Shown here: positions 50,296 through 61,499 of the stretch, in pieces | Layout: each line of letters starts with the position of its first letter | Position numbering within the stretch: position 1 is the first letter of the stretch | From: Mactra quadrangularis | Taxonomy: Eukaryota > Mollusca > Bivalvia > Venerida > Mactridae | Assembly: GCA_025267735.1 (NCBI GenBank) | Contig: CM046303.1 | Coordinates: forward strand, 42,111,380 to 42,175,379 | DNA length: 64,000 bases | Reading direction: 5' to 3' | Notes under the pieces: model-generated | The model's input: the letters and a program-made list of their open reading frames with translations, nothing else | Databases searched by the model: none | Told to the model about the DNA's origin: nothing | Made by a program: the position numbers and the translations under genes

Positions 50296-50510
50296 ATGAA
50301 TTACAGCTTAATGCTTGTTCAAGTTATAATTGATTTACCAACACCGACAATTTCGACAAAAACAATTTTAGGAAGAGCACAAGAGCTTATTTTTGAGAAC
50401 AACGCCGATTCTAATGAAGTAGACACCAAGGAAAAATTAAGCATAGCTGGCAAAAAGTCTAGAAGGATGTGCACAGTGGACCTACCTCTTATTGTTCGTA
50501 CTAAGTTCTT
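50296..50510 (+). repeat. Inverted repeat pair, copy 2
   Basis: Diverged inverse of 44512-44725. It happens to hold a 76-codon open frame (MNYSLMLVQVIIDLP and onward) preceded by a splice-acceptor-like TTACAG. Because the other copy lacks that frame, I treat it as repeat rather than exon. Confidence 0.7.
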
Positions 50511-50544
50511 CTCATCAGTAAACTAAAACAAACCTTCTTCAATA

Positions 50545-51160
50545 ACTATTATTGGTTACATTTCGACCTAATGACTACCGACTAAAATGTCGATTATGTT
50601 ATGATGACTAGTTATCATAAAGTCTTTATTTACGTCCTCTTTGTGTTTAAAATATTTTGTAATATCTTGGAAGATTATTTTCAGTCAAATGGAATCGGTT
50701 CTTTGGTTTGGTTACTTTTCTTAATTGCGATTTAATATCTACCGAACTTAAGTTCGACTTTACGTACATTTTCCAATACATGTTTTACGGTATTATATCT
50801 GCGTTTTGTCATACAAACATGATACTAATAAATGTGTTAGTAAATTCTCTGACTGTATGTTAATTGTTACTTCCAACTGCTATAAGAAATTAAAACAATC
50901 CAATTTCTTTAACATTTATGTTAAATTTCGACTAAGTGATTACTGACTTGGATTTCGACTCAACGAACAGTTATCAAAAGACAAAAAAAAAACAGTTATA
51001 AAAAGACAAAAAAGTTTGTCTTATAAGGTCTCTTAGAATGCAAAAAGAACGGAAAATGCAAATCATCATTCATAATGTCGCACCTGCTAAATATTATTCA
51101 ACAGATTGAAGGATCCAGTTCATTCATGATTGATGTCGACTCTAAAGGTCGGTCTAAGTA
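50545..51160 (+). repeat. Motif ladder, proximal part
   Basis: TTTCGACCTAATGACTACCG (about 50555), AACTTAAGTTCGACTT (about 50745), TTTCGACTAAGTGATTACTG (about 50932) and TGATGTCGACTCTAAAGG (about 51131) are spaced about 190 bp. The same alternation is seen in the distal parts of the ladder. Confidence 0.55.
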
Positions 51161-51554
51161 TAACTTTGAGTACCCTTTTCAATACATTTAATGAAAAACA
51201 GAACATCAGTTTATAGTATCATTGGTGTGATTCATCATGTAAATCTGGTAAGTAATACGGTTTTAGTAAATTCTCTGACTGAATACTTAGATTGTTTTAT
51301 TGCATTTTCTCTGATCATGCATTTATTTCTTAAACGTAAGTAAAATACCTTCAATGAATTTGACTTTGAGCTAATTTTGAACTGCCAAAACTTAGTTTAT
51401 AACTCAAAACATCTATACAAGCTGTCATATCGTAGTAAGTTGTTATCACTTCGATGTAAATGTGAATACATTAATTTTATTATGAATGTCAATTGCTCAA
51501 GGTAGACTATTGTTGGGGGCTGACCAGTGTGCGTTAGTGCTTATGTGGGGGTGC

Positions 51555-52996
51555 GCGTTTGTTAGATACTGTAGATCATTCTATTCTATTAAGCAAATTA
51601 GGGCTTATAGGTTTTAACATTGATGTAGTTAATTGGTTTAGATCATATCTATCTGGTCGTGTTCAATACACTGACATTAATCATACTCTGTCATCCCCTT
51701 CTACTGTAACCTGTGGTGTACCACAAGGCTCTATACTAGGACCTCTTTTGTTTTTAATTTATATTAATGATATGGCTGGTACTGTTAAAAGTAAACTTTT
51801 ATTGTATGCAGATGATTCTGCCATCTTAGTGTCCAGTAAATGCAAATTTGAAATTGAAAGACTATTGTCCAATGACATGCAAACTGTGAGTAATTGGCTG
51901 GTTGATAATAAATTGTCATTACACCTTGGTAAAACAGAAACTATTTTATTTGGCTCTAAACCAAGGTTAAAGAAATTTTCTGAACTTGATATTTTTTGCA
52001 ATGGTATAAAACTTAAAACAACCAACTCAGTTAAATATCTTGTGTGTTATTGGACCAGTCTTTAAACTTTGATATGATGGTAGCTTCAATTATTAAAAAA
52101 ATCAATGCTAGGCTTAAATTTTTACACAGAAAAAGTAAATTTTTATCACTTTATGCTAAAAAGCTCTTGGTTATGTCTCTATTGCAATGCCATTTGGATT
52201 ATGCTTGATCTGTCTGGTATTTCAGTATTTCACAGCATCTTAAGAACAGACTCCAAATTACTCAAAATAAAATCATTAGATTTGTTCTTAACTTAGATTG
52301 CAGACAGCGCATATCCCAAGATCATTTTGTTGAGCTAAATTGGTTACCTGTAGAAAAAAGAGTAAATCAGATTGTTTTAAACAATGTTTTTAAAATATTT
52401 ATTGATATATCTCCTTCTTATTTACATGAACATTTTATTCAGGCCAGTTCAGTTCATAATCATAACACTAGATTTAGTTCTGAATCTTGTTTTAAAATTC
52501 CATCCGTAAAAGGTTTTGGAAAGAAGTCCTTTGTATACAATGGCTGTTACCTATGGAACCAGTTACCACCTGAAATTAAACATACTACCAATACTGAAAC
52601 TTTTAAAACACTAGTAAAAAAACATTATTTTACCAAGTTGTAATACATTCTGTGATACTTTATGCCTTTTGTTTGCCTGTGATAATCTTAATTTTGATCT
52701 CTTATAGTCACCTATTTTAACTTATTTTAGTATTTCAAATGTTTTATGATATTTGGAAGTAAGTTTAGTGTGTGCCTTGCTAGGACATGTATTCATTTAT
52801 TTAAGGACCACAATGGAAACAAGGAAATTCATATTTCCTTTTTTGTGCTATCCTTAATAGATGGAAATATGTCCTAGTACAATGAATGTACAATGATACA
52901 GTATTATTTATATTATTTGTTTTACTGTTTTAATCATTCTTGTGCTATGTATGTTATTTTCATTTATTGAATAAACTCTATCTATCTATCTATCTA
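51555..52996 (+). mobile_element. 5'-truncated LINE (CR1/L2/Jockey group)
   Basis: The retrotransposon is cut at its 5' side just before the reverse transcriptase core and runs to a (TCTA)n tail at 52977-52996. It is the best preserved mobile-element coding sequence in the window. The 3' untranslated part (52644-52976) contains GGACCACAATGGAAACAAGG and a stem between TAGGACAT (about 52782) and ATGTCCTA (about 52869). A microsatellite tail in place of poly-A fits the CR1/L2 group. Upstream of 51555 the sequence is unrelated. Confidence 0.88.
51559..52643 (+). pseudogene. LINE reverse transcriptase and C-terminal domain, two frames
   Basis: The first frame (51559-52065) starts inside the A/B region (LDTVDHSILLSKL, where AFDTVDH is expected). 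It contains CGVPQGSILGPLLFLIYIND at about 51709-51769 and the catalytic LLYADDSAIL at about 51799-51828. These copy element RNA into DNA in the nucleus at the nicked target. At about 52041 one base is lost; reading resumes one frame over with LDQSLNFDMM. A TGA at 52206-52208 replaces a probable Trp. The C-terminal region then stays open (QNKIIRFVLNLD, LNWLPVEKRVNQIVLNN, NTRFSSESC, CYLWNQLPPEI) to TAA at 52641-52643. No endonuclease or ORF1 is present. Confidence 0.92.
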
Positions 52997-53045
52997 GAGC
53001 GATCAGTAGACTCGCGCGCTACCAACTGAGCTAGTCAGGCGGCCC
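52997..53045 (-). repeat. tRNA-like head (A-box fragment)
   Basis: On the minus strand GCCGCCTGACTAGCTCAGTT followed by GGTAGCGCGCGAG is a textbook tRNA D-arm/A-box. It stops where the LINE (TCTA)n tail begins and no B box follows, so it is a truncated SINE or tRNA head, similar to SINE family 1. Confidence 0.6.
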
Positions 53046-53050
53046 ATACA

Positions 53051-54489
53051 AGTTTAAAAGATAATTATGAAAAGACAACTTCAATCTAAAACAAAACATT
53101 CAGTATGTGCACAACAGTTAACTTAGCATTGTGTCAACAGCATGAGCATATTTATTTTTACGTAATGCTTTGCAAATGGACTTTTTGCTAGAATTATAAA
53201 AATAAATTCTTAGGAGCATGGACCGCCTACGTGATAACTAGATTTTAAGAACATTAAACATTGTTTTATAAATCCATGCACGTCTCTTCGTAACACCTGC
53301 AACCAATTAAACTAAACCAATTGTAACCTAAGGGGCATAAATGTACGAACACATTGTAAAGGAGTTTGCGATGGTAGCAAATGCTAATACATGTATGAAC
53401 GCTCTAGGCTTTACTGTATGAGATAACAAGTATACGTAATTACATTGTTTTAAATCGCCGTTTACCAGTGTATGACATCTTCTCCTTTCTGTAAAAACAA
53501 TTATGTAATGTGTGTCAATGTTTTCGATTCGATTCAAGGACATGTTCTGCCCGAATCCAGATAGCCAATCAATCTCTTATAGATTCTTATTCTTAGGCTC
53601 TCCCTTCAATAGCGAATTAAGTATGCATTTGTTTGTAATAAATTGAGAATTTTTAATATATAAAAAACAAATATTTCACAAGAAAGCATTTCATACGGTA
53701 AGTTATTTCCAGGGAAAAAGTCAGGTAAGCCGACAAAAACATCGCAGATACGAGTCTAATTACACACCTTTTTTGACGACCATTTTCTTATCAAATGATC
53801 TGAAATGAATGAAATGAAGCAAATTAATTGAATTGAGGCAACCGGTTGGGACTACAAAATGCTCAAATATTTCATGATTGAATCGCCATAATGAAACGGT
53901 GATAACAATATCTTTTGTAGTGTTATATAAAACTTTGACACATGGGAGGCCTTATTTGAACTCTGGAGATTGATTTGAATACTTTTGTATAGCCAGGTTT
54001 CATTGACATTGGACCCCTGAATCAGAACTATCTCAAAACTATCGATTGGAATTAGCAATCAATTTGATTGAAAAATAGCATTTTTTTCTTAAGAGTTTTT
54101 TTCGAAATATGCTTTGCAAATTTTGTAGTAAAAACGTTTTTGTTAATGAGTGCGCGCCATAGTCATAACAACAGTATAACAAAGATATTTAGAATTACTT
54201 AATATAAGACCCGTTTGGAAACCTAATTTGACAATTTAGTACATGTACTGCCAACTTACTAAATAGATTTCTTCATTTATTTTCTACCGCTGGAAAAATT
54301 ATGAAGGCGGGTCCGCTTTACAGACTGTAGACATTTGAATGTTTATTACATGTATTATGATAATTGTACAGTGAGCAATCGAAAGTTTGTATAAATAAAG
54401 TGTAAGTATGACAATGTATTGCCTGAAAAGCTTATCCCCCGTAGAATTTCTTATAAATGTAAATATTTTGCATTACACCTTATAGAAAA
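53051..54489. other. Unassigned sequence
   Basis: No gene or repeat family recognised in about 1.4 kb. Confidence 0.4.
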
Positions 54490-54590
54490 GTACGCGATCC
54501 ATTTGAAAATTCTAAACAAATCTTAACGCCAGAAAGAAACGTTTAAAAACGGATAAATGCCAAATTCAAGCAAGATCAATGGTGTAGAGT

Positions 54591-54791
54591 ATGGATATCT
54601 TTGGTTTTTACGTGCATATAGAGGAACTTGAGAGGACATCATATAAAGATAAAGAAGATTTTTATGTGAAAATTGTTGACGACGAAAGCAAGTCCTTACA
54701 CTTCCATGCCTGCACTAACTCACACTTGCCAAGACCTAAACATATTTTGAAATATTTTCTCAGGTTTCGACTTAGTGACTGTATATCATAA
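54591..54791 (+). other. Open frame in copy A, counterpart in copy B
   Basis: A 66-codon frame (MDIFGFYVHIEELERTS and onward) matches the 74-codon frame in copy B (59516-59740: MDISGLYVDIEELERTS). A 69-base core differs at only one base between copies. The opposite strand of copy B is also nearly open and continues into a minus-strand LINE, so the plus-strand frame may be antisense to LINE sequence. Not called as a gene. Confidence 0.25.
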
Positions 54792-55659
54792 CTTCGACTT
54801 AAGGTAGAAATAAGGAGGACAAATTACAGTATTCGATGGAAATTTATTCATCAAATGTATTGTTATTTCCTAATGTTCATTTCTAAAATTCAAAATTCGT
54901 TTACTTTATTTAATACTGGTCTGTCCTAGCGAATACTTAGTAATATATAGATAAATACTTGTAATTATGATACCAGCTTTATTAAAAACAAAACAACTCA
55001 TTTTTTGACTTTTGGTCGACTTAATGACTGTCGATTTAAACTTCGACTTATTGTCTGTTATTCAAAGCAGATAAAATATTTGCTTTGGTATATTTAATGT
55101 GGTTTTTTAGAAATAAACAATTGGGGATAAACAACAAAAATGAATAAAATACGTTTTATAATATCCATGGAATATATTTTCTAAGAATTTTTAAAGTACC
55201 AGTATTCATTTTTTCAGATGAAGAATAAGTACAATCATGTCTCGTGACGCGTATGCAATAGCTTTCGTTTTATCGTTTATTTAACTACATGTACTAAATA
55301 AAACAATTCAAGTTTTCAGTTTGAAACGTGTATTAAAAGTAATTCACGGTAAAATACACATGTGATTTACTGGTACATCTTTCTTTGCTACATTCGACTT
55401 AATGACTGTCGGTAAGAATTTCGACTTTTTTTTAATGAAGTGTCCAACTATACATACACCGTTACATCCAAATGATATAATTGTGCGGTTAATCCTAAAA
55501 CATAAGTACAATGCTGTATATCAATTTCGTTTTTTTTCGTTGGAAATAATACTGGTGATGTTTCAATTAAGATATATAATATAAACGTATCAAAATAATG
55601 CAATAAGTTGAGAAAAATTGATGGGATGTTCAACTTTAATATAAATTGAATATAAGTAA

Positions 55660-55742
55660 AGTAGGACTACCTTTGCAAGTGAACCATCTGTGTTACTCTA
55701 TTTTAGTAACATGAAAGATTCACTAGCAAAGGTAGTCTAACT
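55660..55742 (+). repeat. 83-base hairpin
   Basis: Arms of 24 bases (55660-55683 and 55719-55742) pair at 21 positions around GACTACCTTTGC; an upper stem GTTACT/AGTAAC closes a 7-base loop. The size and shape recall a microRNA precursor or a tiny foldback element. Absent from copy B. Confidence 0.6.
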
Positions 55743-56441
55743 AATCTCCGAATCTAGTAAGTCGAGTAAAAAATTAACGAACGTTTTCTAGTAGAACTCC
55801 CACTGAATGTCATGCTTTTTTAATATTCATTTTCGATACGTGTTTGAAAAAAGAGCTATGTCTAAGTTAATGTTGAGTGTTAATATGTTAAAATTATTGT
55901 TACTTTAACTTCAATAAATTCAATGCATATGCCAGTTCTTACTATTTTTAATCAGTATATTTTACAAATAGGTTTGTCATGAATCGTCCTAAAGACTTAT
56001 GATATGGAACAAATTGTTTGGGAAGGCAATATACAGTAACTGTGTCCCAGTGAATGTAATTTTCGATTACAATTTGTTTTTATAATGGAAAATTAATCAA
56101 ATACGTGACATCACACCTAATACATTAATTATATCAAGTGAAATGATGACTATCAAATGTAACGTCGACTTAATGACCAGTTATAATTGTACTATCAATA
56201 GAGAGGATTTTAAAGTATTTTCTTACCTTTAAGAATTACATGTATATAAAAAAGAATACAAGAGTTAGTACGTTAGATAAGAGGTTGTTTGTGATTAAGA
56301 AGAGAGGATTTAGTTTCTTATTTTCATAGATAACGACGAATTATCTGTCAACCTCAAGTTCGACATAGAGTTCATTTTTCCAATGCATATCATAAATAAC
56401 ATCATAATAAATTCATGCCATTGTCGATGCTTTTCTAGCTT

Positions 56442-56720
56442 ACCTGCGCTCAAAGTGCTCATGGTGAGTTATTGTCTGGCATCTGACAAATATGCATTAG
56501 TGTGTGTATATGTGTGAAAGTGTTCGTACGTGCGTGTGTCCGTCCATCCATCCGTTCGTCGTCTATAATTTCTTAAAAATTCCGTTTGTCAAATAGCATT
56601 AGGTCTATAGCCATTTAGTTTGGCATGTAGCAATACTAAAAGGTGCTTACAAAAGATTGTCCAAATTATGCTCAGGGGATCAAAATTGGCTCTGCCTTAG
56701 GGGTTACATGATTTACATAT
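56442..56720 (+). mobile_element. Helitron-like 5' fragment
   Basis: CTGCGCTCAAAGTGCTCATG and GGTGAGTTATTGT, then GTGCGTGTGTCCGTCCATCC and TTCTTAAAAATTCCG, match the start layout of abundant molluscan Helitron-like repeats. Its first ~70 bp recur in copy B at 60999-61070. Confidence 0.5.
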
Positions 56721-57029
56721 CTACTATGAAAATAGAAGACTATAAAAACTATACAATAAAAGACCTAATTAACTAATTAGACCAGTTAACTAACCATAGA
56801 CTACTTTTAATTGTTCATTAATAATTCCAGTTGTGATGTTAATGCTACAGTGAAAAATCTTTTAATCAACGTAAACTATCCTATCTGACTAAATGATCTT
56901 AAAATATACCCAAATTAAGAACATGTAGCATCATATCATTAAAGTCTCAACAATAAACCGCACTTATGCACTTGGTATATTACAAAATAATGTAAACCGT
57001 AATTATGCTGTAGGTTTCTTACAAAATGA
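56721..57029. other. Unassigned sequence
   Basis: No signal recognised. Confidence 0.4.
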
Positions 57030-57720
57030 TGTGCGGCCGAATGATAGATGTTCTGGTGAGATCCTTGGATTAGAATCCAACTTTGCATCTTGCAATTATG
57101 GATTTTTCATTGCATCTAGCCAGTTTTCCACATTGGCTGGGGGTTGCTTTTCCACTGATTATACACTCATAACCTTAACCTTTAAGATTAATATGTTATG
57201 TAACCAATCAGGCGCTGACGCAGATGGATGTTCTGGCGGGATCTTTGGATTGGAATCCGACTTTGCACCTCGCAATTTAGGATTTTCCAGGGCATCTAGC
57301 CAGATTCCCAATTGGCTAGGTGTTGCCTTTCCACTGATTATATACTCATTACCTTTTAAGATTAATACCTTATCTAACCAATCAGGGGCTGACGCTCATT
57401 GGTGTTCCAGAGGGATCCGTGGATCATAATCTGACTTTGCACCTTGCAATCATGGTTGTTTTAAGGCATCTGACTGAATTCCCTATTGGTCAATGGCAAC
57501 CTTTTCTCATAATCTATTCATAACTTTTATCAATTTTACTTTATCACTATACATGCATGGTTGGGGAATGCCCATGCACTGATGCTGATGGATGTTCGGG
57601 TGGGAACCTTGGATTAGAATCCAACCTTGCACCTTGCAATTATGGGTTTTCGAGGCATTTAGCCTGATTCCAATTCGACCATTTGGCTGCTGTTCTACCA
57701 ACAATCCATTATCTATCATT
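57030..57720 (+). repeat. Tandem repeat, ~180 bp unit, four copies
   Basis: Anchors GATGTTCTGG or variants lie at 57047, 57227, 57401 and 57591. Units share the near-palindrome TTGGATTAGAATCCAA, GACTTTGCACCTTGCAAT and, in the inner units, AACCAATCAGG. Stops interrupt every frame across the array. Confidence 0.88.
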
Positions 57721-57879
57721 CACTATTTTTAGAGTTGGAAATTCATTTTTTTTGTTGCCATTTTTAAACAACTATGAGCACTCTTTAAATCATAAATTTT
57801 TAGTTTTATAATGTTCTTCATTTTATGTTTTTTATTTATATTATCATCTGTTAATCATTTTCATTTTCGTTTTCATTTA

Positions 57880-57990
57880 TAGTCGTTTTTCCTTATTATG
57901 CATATGATTGTGAAGCGCGTTCGAACATATATTCAATATGACAAGAGCGCTATACAAATGCGGTATATAACAATAATAATAATAATAAAA
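57880..57990 (+). mobile_element. LINE/SINE 3' end with (AAT)n tail
   Basis: TGTGAAGCGCGTTCGAACAT followed by AGAGCGCTATACAAATGCGG and ATAACAATAATAATAATAAT is the stereotyped 3' end of many invertebrate LINEs and their SINE partners (GCGCTATATAAAT plus trinucleotide tail). The preceding tandem units may belong to the same element. Confidence 0.65.
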
Positions 57991-58319
57991 TGCTAAAAAA
58001 CTCATTTTTTAATTATCTTTTTAGATTCTTTTTTACATTTTTTTGTGTGTTTTAAATGGCCTAGAGCTTTGATATTCGGCATGATATCCGACAATAGAAA
58101 CCCGTGACGGCTAAAAGGTAACAACCGTGTTCTTCTATATGTAATGCTTTTATACATTGAATTTTCGATACTTGAAAAAAGATAGTGTAAGTCCCATATA
58201 ACTTAATGTTTAATTTGATCAGTTGACTAGAATAAATAATGACAATATGTGAATGTTCAAATTTTTTGTTTATGGGGTTTATTATTAAGGTTTATGTTCT
58301 TGTTTATTTAACAGAAGGT

Positions 58320-58620
58320 GTTGTCAGAATTCGGCTTAACGACTGATGCTATGAAACAAAGTAAAATGGAAACAAACATACAATGCTTTCACCAAGATGA
58401 TTGGCCTAAGCAGTCACTAAGCCATTCCCGGGTCTCTTTATGTGTAATTTGAAGTTGAACAATTGTTAATAAATTGGAAAAGTAGGAAATACTAGACAAT
58501 AAACACTTAACAATTGGTTTGATTTCGACTATTTAACGGAATTTCGACTAAATAACCAGTTATCATTATACTTTCCTTTACGGGAATGTTAGTGTATTTC
58601 CACATACAACTTATAAAAAG
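58320..58620 (+). repeat. Motif ladder, middle part
   Basis: AATTCGGCTTAACGACTGAT (about 58327) and TTTCGACTATTTAACGG with TTTCGACTAAATAACCAG (about 58525-58560) repeat the ladder motif about 200 bp apart. Confidence 0.55.
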
Positions 58621-58662
58621 AAAAAGAAAACATACCACTTATAAAAAGAAAAAGAAAACAAG
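58609..58662 (+). repeat. Short tandem duplication, ~28 bp
   Basis: ACTTATAAAAAGAAAAAGAA is repeated once, head to tail. Confidence 0.8.
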
Positions 58663-58929
58663 CCTACTTGAGATTTAATACATGTCCAGAAAAAAATGAA
58701 ATAAACAATGCAGCAGTCATTATGTTAAGTTTGTAGATTTTGATAAAGCCATGAACCCAGACAACTACCTTGTAGATCATTGCAATGTAGAATTACAGTT
58801 GATAAACTAGTATTGACATTGACTCGACATGCACATGGACGAAGATCAAACAGATCAAGCAGTGTCAAATGCAGCTCTCAAATTAATTCTTTTAACGCCG
58901 TAACATCTAGTTTCTCTATACAACCCAGT

Positions 58930-59540
58930 AAGTCATTGACTTATCTGAGAAGGCCTGACTCATTGATTTTTGGTACAAGATTATTTTTATCAACATGAAA
59001 ATTCAACCTATCTAAAGTGACATTTTCAACTACCTTAGATAATAGGGACATATTGCTAATCGGTCTATAGTTAGCATATCCAAGATCTAGACCCACCATC
59101 TTGCAAAGAGGCTTGACAATTGCCTCTGTCCATTTGAATGGAAATACACCATGTTTCAATGAGATTTTCATTAAATGGGGTAATAATTCTATATGTATAA
59201 CATTTTAGCAATTTCGATGACAATATGTCAAGCTCATATGATTTGGCATTTAAATCCATGTAAAATATCTGACCTCTTGTAATCACTATTGTAAAATCCT
59301 TAAAATGGTCAAGACTAGGTAGAAACTTCTGTTGGGGTGAGTAAAATTTGAAACCGCAGCAAGGATTCTCTAATTTCTGAAATTTTATTGAAAAATAGTC
59401 AATCATTAAACTTACGTATATGCTTAAATTCAATTTTGTGAAAGTGGCAACGTCTGACAAATTTAATTCTATAAAAGATCTAAACCCCGGAAGGAAACGT
59501 TTAAAAAACTGATAAATGCCAAATTCAACTAAAATCAATG
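58930..59540 (-). pseudogene. LINE reverse transcriptase N-terminal fragment
   Basis: On the minus strand the upstream part (59071-59538) holds the acidic linker before the RT (DYFSIKFQKLENPCC, LPSLDHFKDFTIV). After a frame change, 58941-59171 reads SLKHGVFPFKWTEAIVKPLC and GLDLGYANYRPISNMSLLSK, the classic G.FP..WK.A.V.P...NYRPISN.....K block of CR1/L2-type LINEs. The catalytic YADD part is not recognisable further along. Frameshifts and stops make it inactive. Confidence 0.82.
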
Positions 59541-61070
59541 GTGTAGTTATGGATATCTCTGGTTTATACGTGGATATAGAGGAACTTGAGAGGACATCAT
59601 ATAGAGATAAAGAAGATTTTTATGTGAAAATTGTTGACGACGAACGCAAGCCCTTACGCGTCCACGCACGCACTAACTCACACTTGCCAGGAACTAAACA
59701 TACGTTATTCTTGGGGATTATTTTTCAGGATTCGACTTAGTGACTGTATATTATAATTTCGACTTAAGGTAGAAATAAGGAGGACAAATTACAGTATTAG
59801 ATGGAAATTAATTCATAAAATTTATTGTAATTTCCTAATATTTATTTCTATAATTCAAAATTCGTTTACATTTTTTAATACTGGTCTGTTAAACCGATCG
59901 AATACTTAATAATATAGATGAACACATGTAATTATGATACCCGCTCTATTAAAAACAAAACAACTCATTTTATAACTTTTGGTCGACTTAATGACTGTCA
60001 ATTTAAACTTCGACTTATTGTCTGTTATTCAAAGCAGATAAAATATTTGCTTTGGTATATTTAATGTGTTTTTTAGAAATAAACAATCGGGGATAAACAT
60101 AAAAAATGAATAAAATACGTTTTACAATATCCGCGGAATAAATTTTCTAAGAATAATTAAAGTACCAGTATTATTTTTTTCAATTGAAGAATAAGTACAA
60201 TCATGTCTCGTGACGCGTAAGCAATAGATTTCGTTTTTATCTTTTATTTTACTAATTCAAAATGTATCAACAATAACAACTAAATAAAACAATCCAAGTT
60301 TTCAGTTTGAAATAGTTTTTCATGGTAAAATATACATGTGATTTACTGGTACATCTTTCATAAAACACACAGTTTAAACATTTTTATTTTGCTACATTCG
60401 ACTTAATGACTGTCGGTAAGAATTTCGACTTTATGTATAGTTATAAAACAAATCAACTTGTCAAAGTTATTTGGTTTTCGTCTCAGAAATACGATTTGAG
60501 CCAAAAAAACATTTGGGGTTATAGTAAGTAAAAACATTGGACATCTTACCATTTTTAACCAGTATATTTTACAGATTAGTTTGTCATGAATTGTCTGCAA
60601 GACTGTGTCCCAGGGAATGTAATTTTCGATTACAATTTGTTTTTATAATGAAAAATCAGTCGAATACGTGACAACCTACCAAATACATTAATCATATTTA
60701 GTGAAATGATGACTTAATGACTATCAAATGTAACATCGACTTACTGACCAGTTATAATTGTTCTATCAACAGAGAGGAATTTAAAGTATTTTCTTACCTT
60801 AAACAATTACATGTATATAAAAAGAATACATGAGTCAGTACGTTAGATAAGAGGCTATTTGTGATTTAGTTTCTTATTTTCATAGATAACGACGTATTAT
60901 CTGTCAACTTCAAGTTCGATATAGAGTTTCTTTTTCCAATACATACCATAAATAACATCACAAAAAATTCATGCCATTGTCGATGCTTTTCTAGTTTACC
61001 TGCGCTCAAAGTGCTCATGGTGAGTTATTGTTTGGCGTCTGAAAAATATGCGTTAGTGTGTGTATATGCG
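59450..61070 (+). repeat. Direct duplication, copy B (ladder-bearing)
   Basis: Counterpart of 54490-56515, offset by about 4.97 kb at its left and 4.56 kb at its right. Ladder motifs lie at about 59730, 59990, 60396, 60713, 60738 and 60890. The left edge overlaps the minus-strand LINE fragment. Confidence 0.8.
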
Positions 61071-61219
61071 TAATCACAGTCAATATGTCTGACCCAGATT
61101 ATTGTACATTTTTATTGAAGATTTGACATTGTTTGGCTAAACATGTAAACGTACGTTATATGTAAGATTAATAGATTAAATGTTTGACACCAAAGACATG
61201 TCAGTTTAATGCAATTATT

Positions 61220-61480
61220 TTCGGTTATATTTCGACTTAATGACTACCGACTAGAATTTAGACTTAATGACCAGTTATCGAATACAAATTGTACTGTCCT
61301 GTAATAGGATTTCAATATTTTTCTTTATATGTAAAAAGTTACTGGGCGTACATTACAACAGTCATTACGTCAAACCAGGCAGATTTCAGTTCCTTAAAGA
61401 TGAAGGAAAAAATTCTGTTTATTATTTTCATTGATTTCGACTTAATGTCTGTCGACTTAAGGTTCGACGTAATGTGTGTT
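61220..61480 (+). repeat. Motif ladder, distal part
   Basis: TTTCGACTTAATGACTACCG with TTAGACTTAATGACCAG (61226-61275), then TTTCGACTTAATGTCTGTCG with GTTCGACGTAATG (61434-61475), give the two alternating versions of the motif in their clearest form. Confidence 0.6.
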
Positions 61481-61499
61481 TTCTGTACAACTTTTTATG

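Larger units (their letters stand above)
54490..56515 (+). repeat. Direct duplication, copy A (ladder-bearing)
   Basis: Colinear with 59450-61070 at about nine bases in ten in the best parts. Copy A has about 490 extra bp (about 55430-55930), which include the hairpin at 55660. It carries the motifs TTTCGACTTAGTGACTG (54765), GTCGACTTAATGACTGTCG (55014), TTCGACTTAATGACTGTCGG (55391), GTCGACTTAATGACCAG (56165) and a related TCAAGTTCGACATAG (about 56352). The Helitron-like start at 56442 is also shared. Confidence 0.8.

Noticed and set aside
50296..50526. Possible exon with splice acceptor
   Set aside because: A diverged inverse copy at 44512-44725 lacks the frame, so it is an interspersed repeat.
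59516..59740. Conserved plus-strand frame shared with 54591-54791
   Set aside because: Identity between copies reflects recent duplication, and the opposite strand is continuous with a LINE relic; there is no independent coding evidence.
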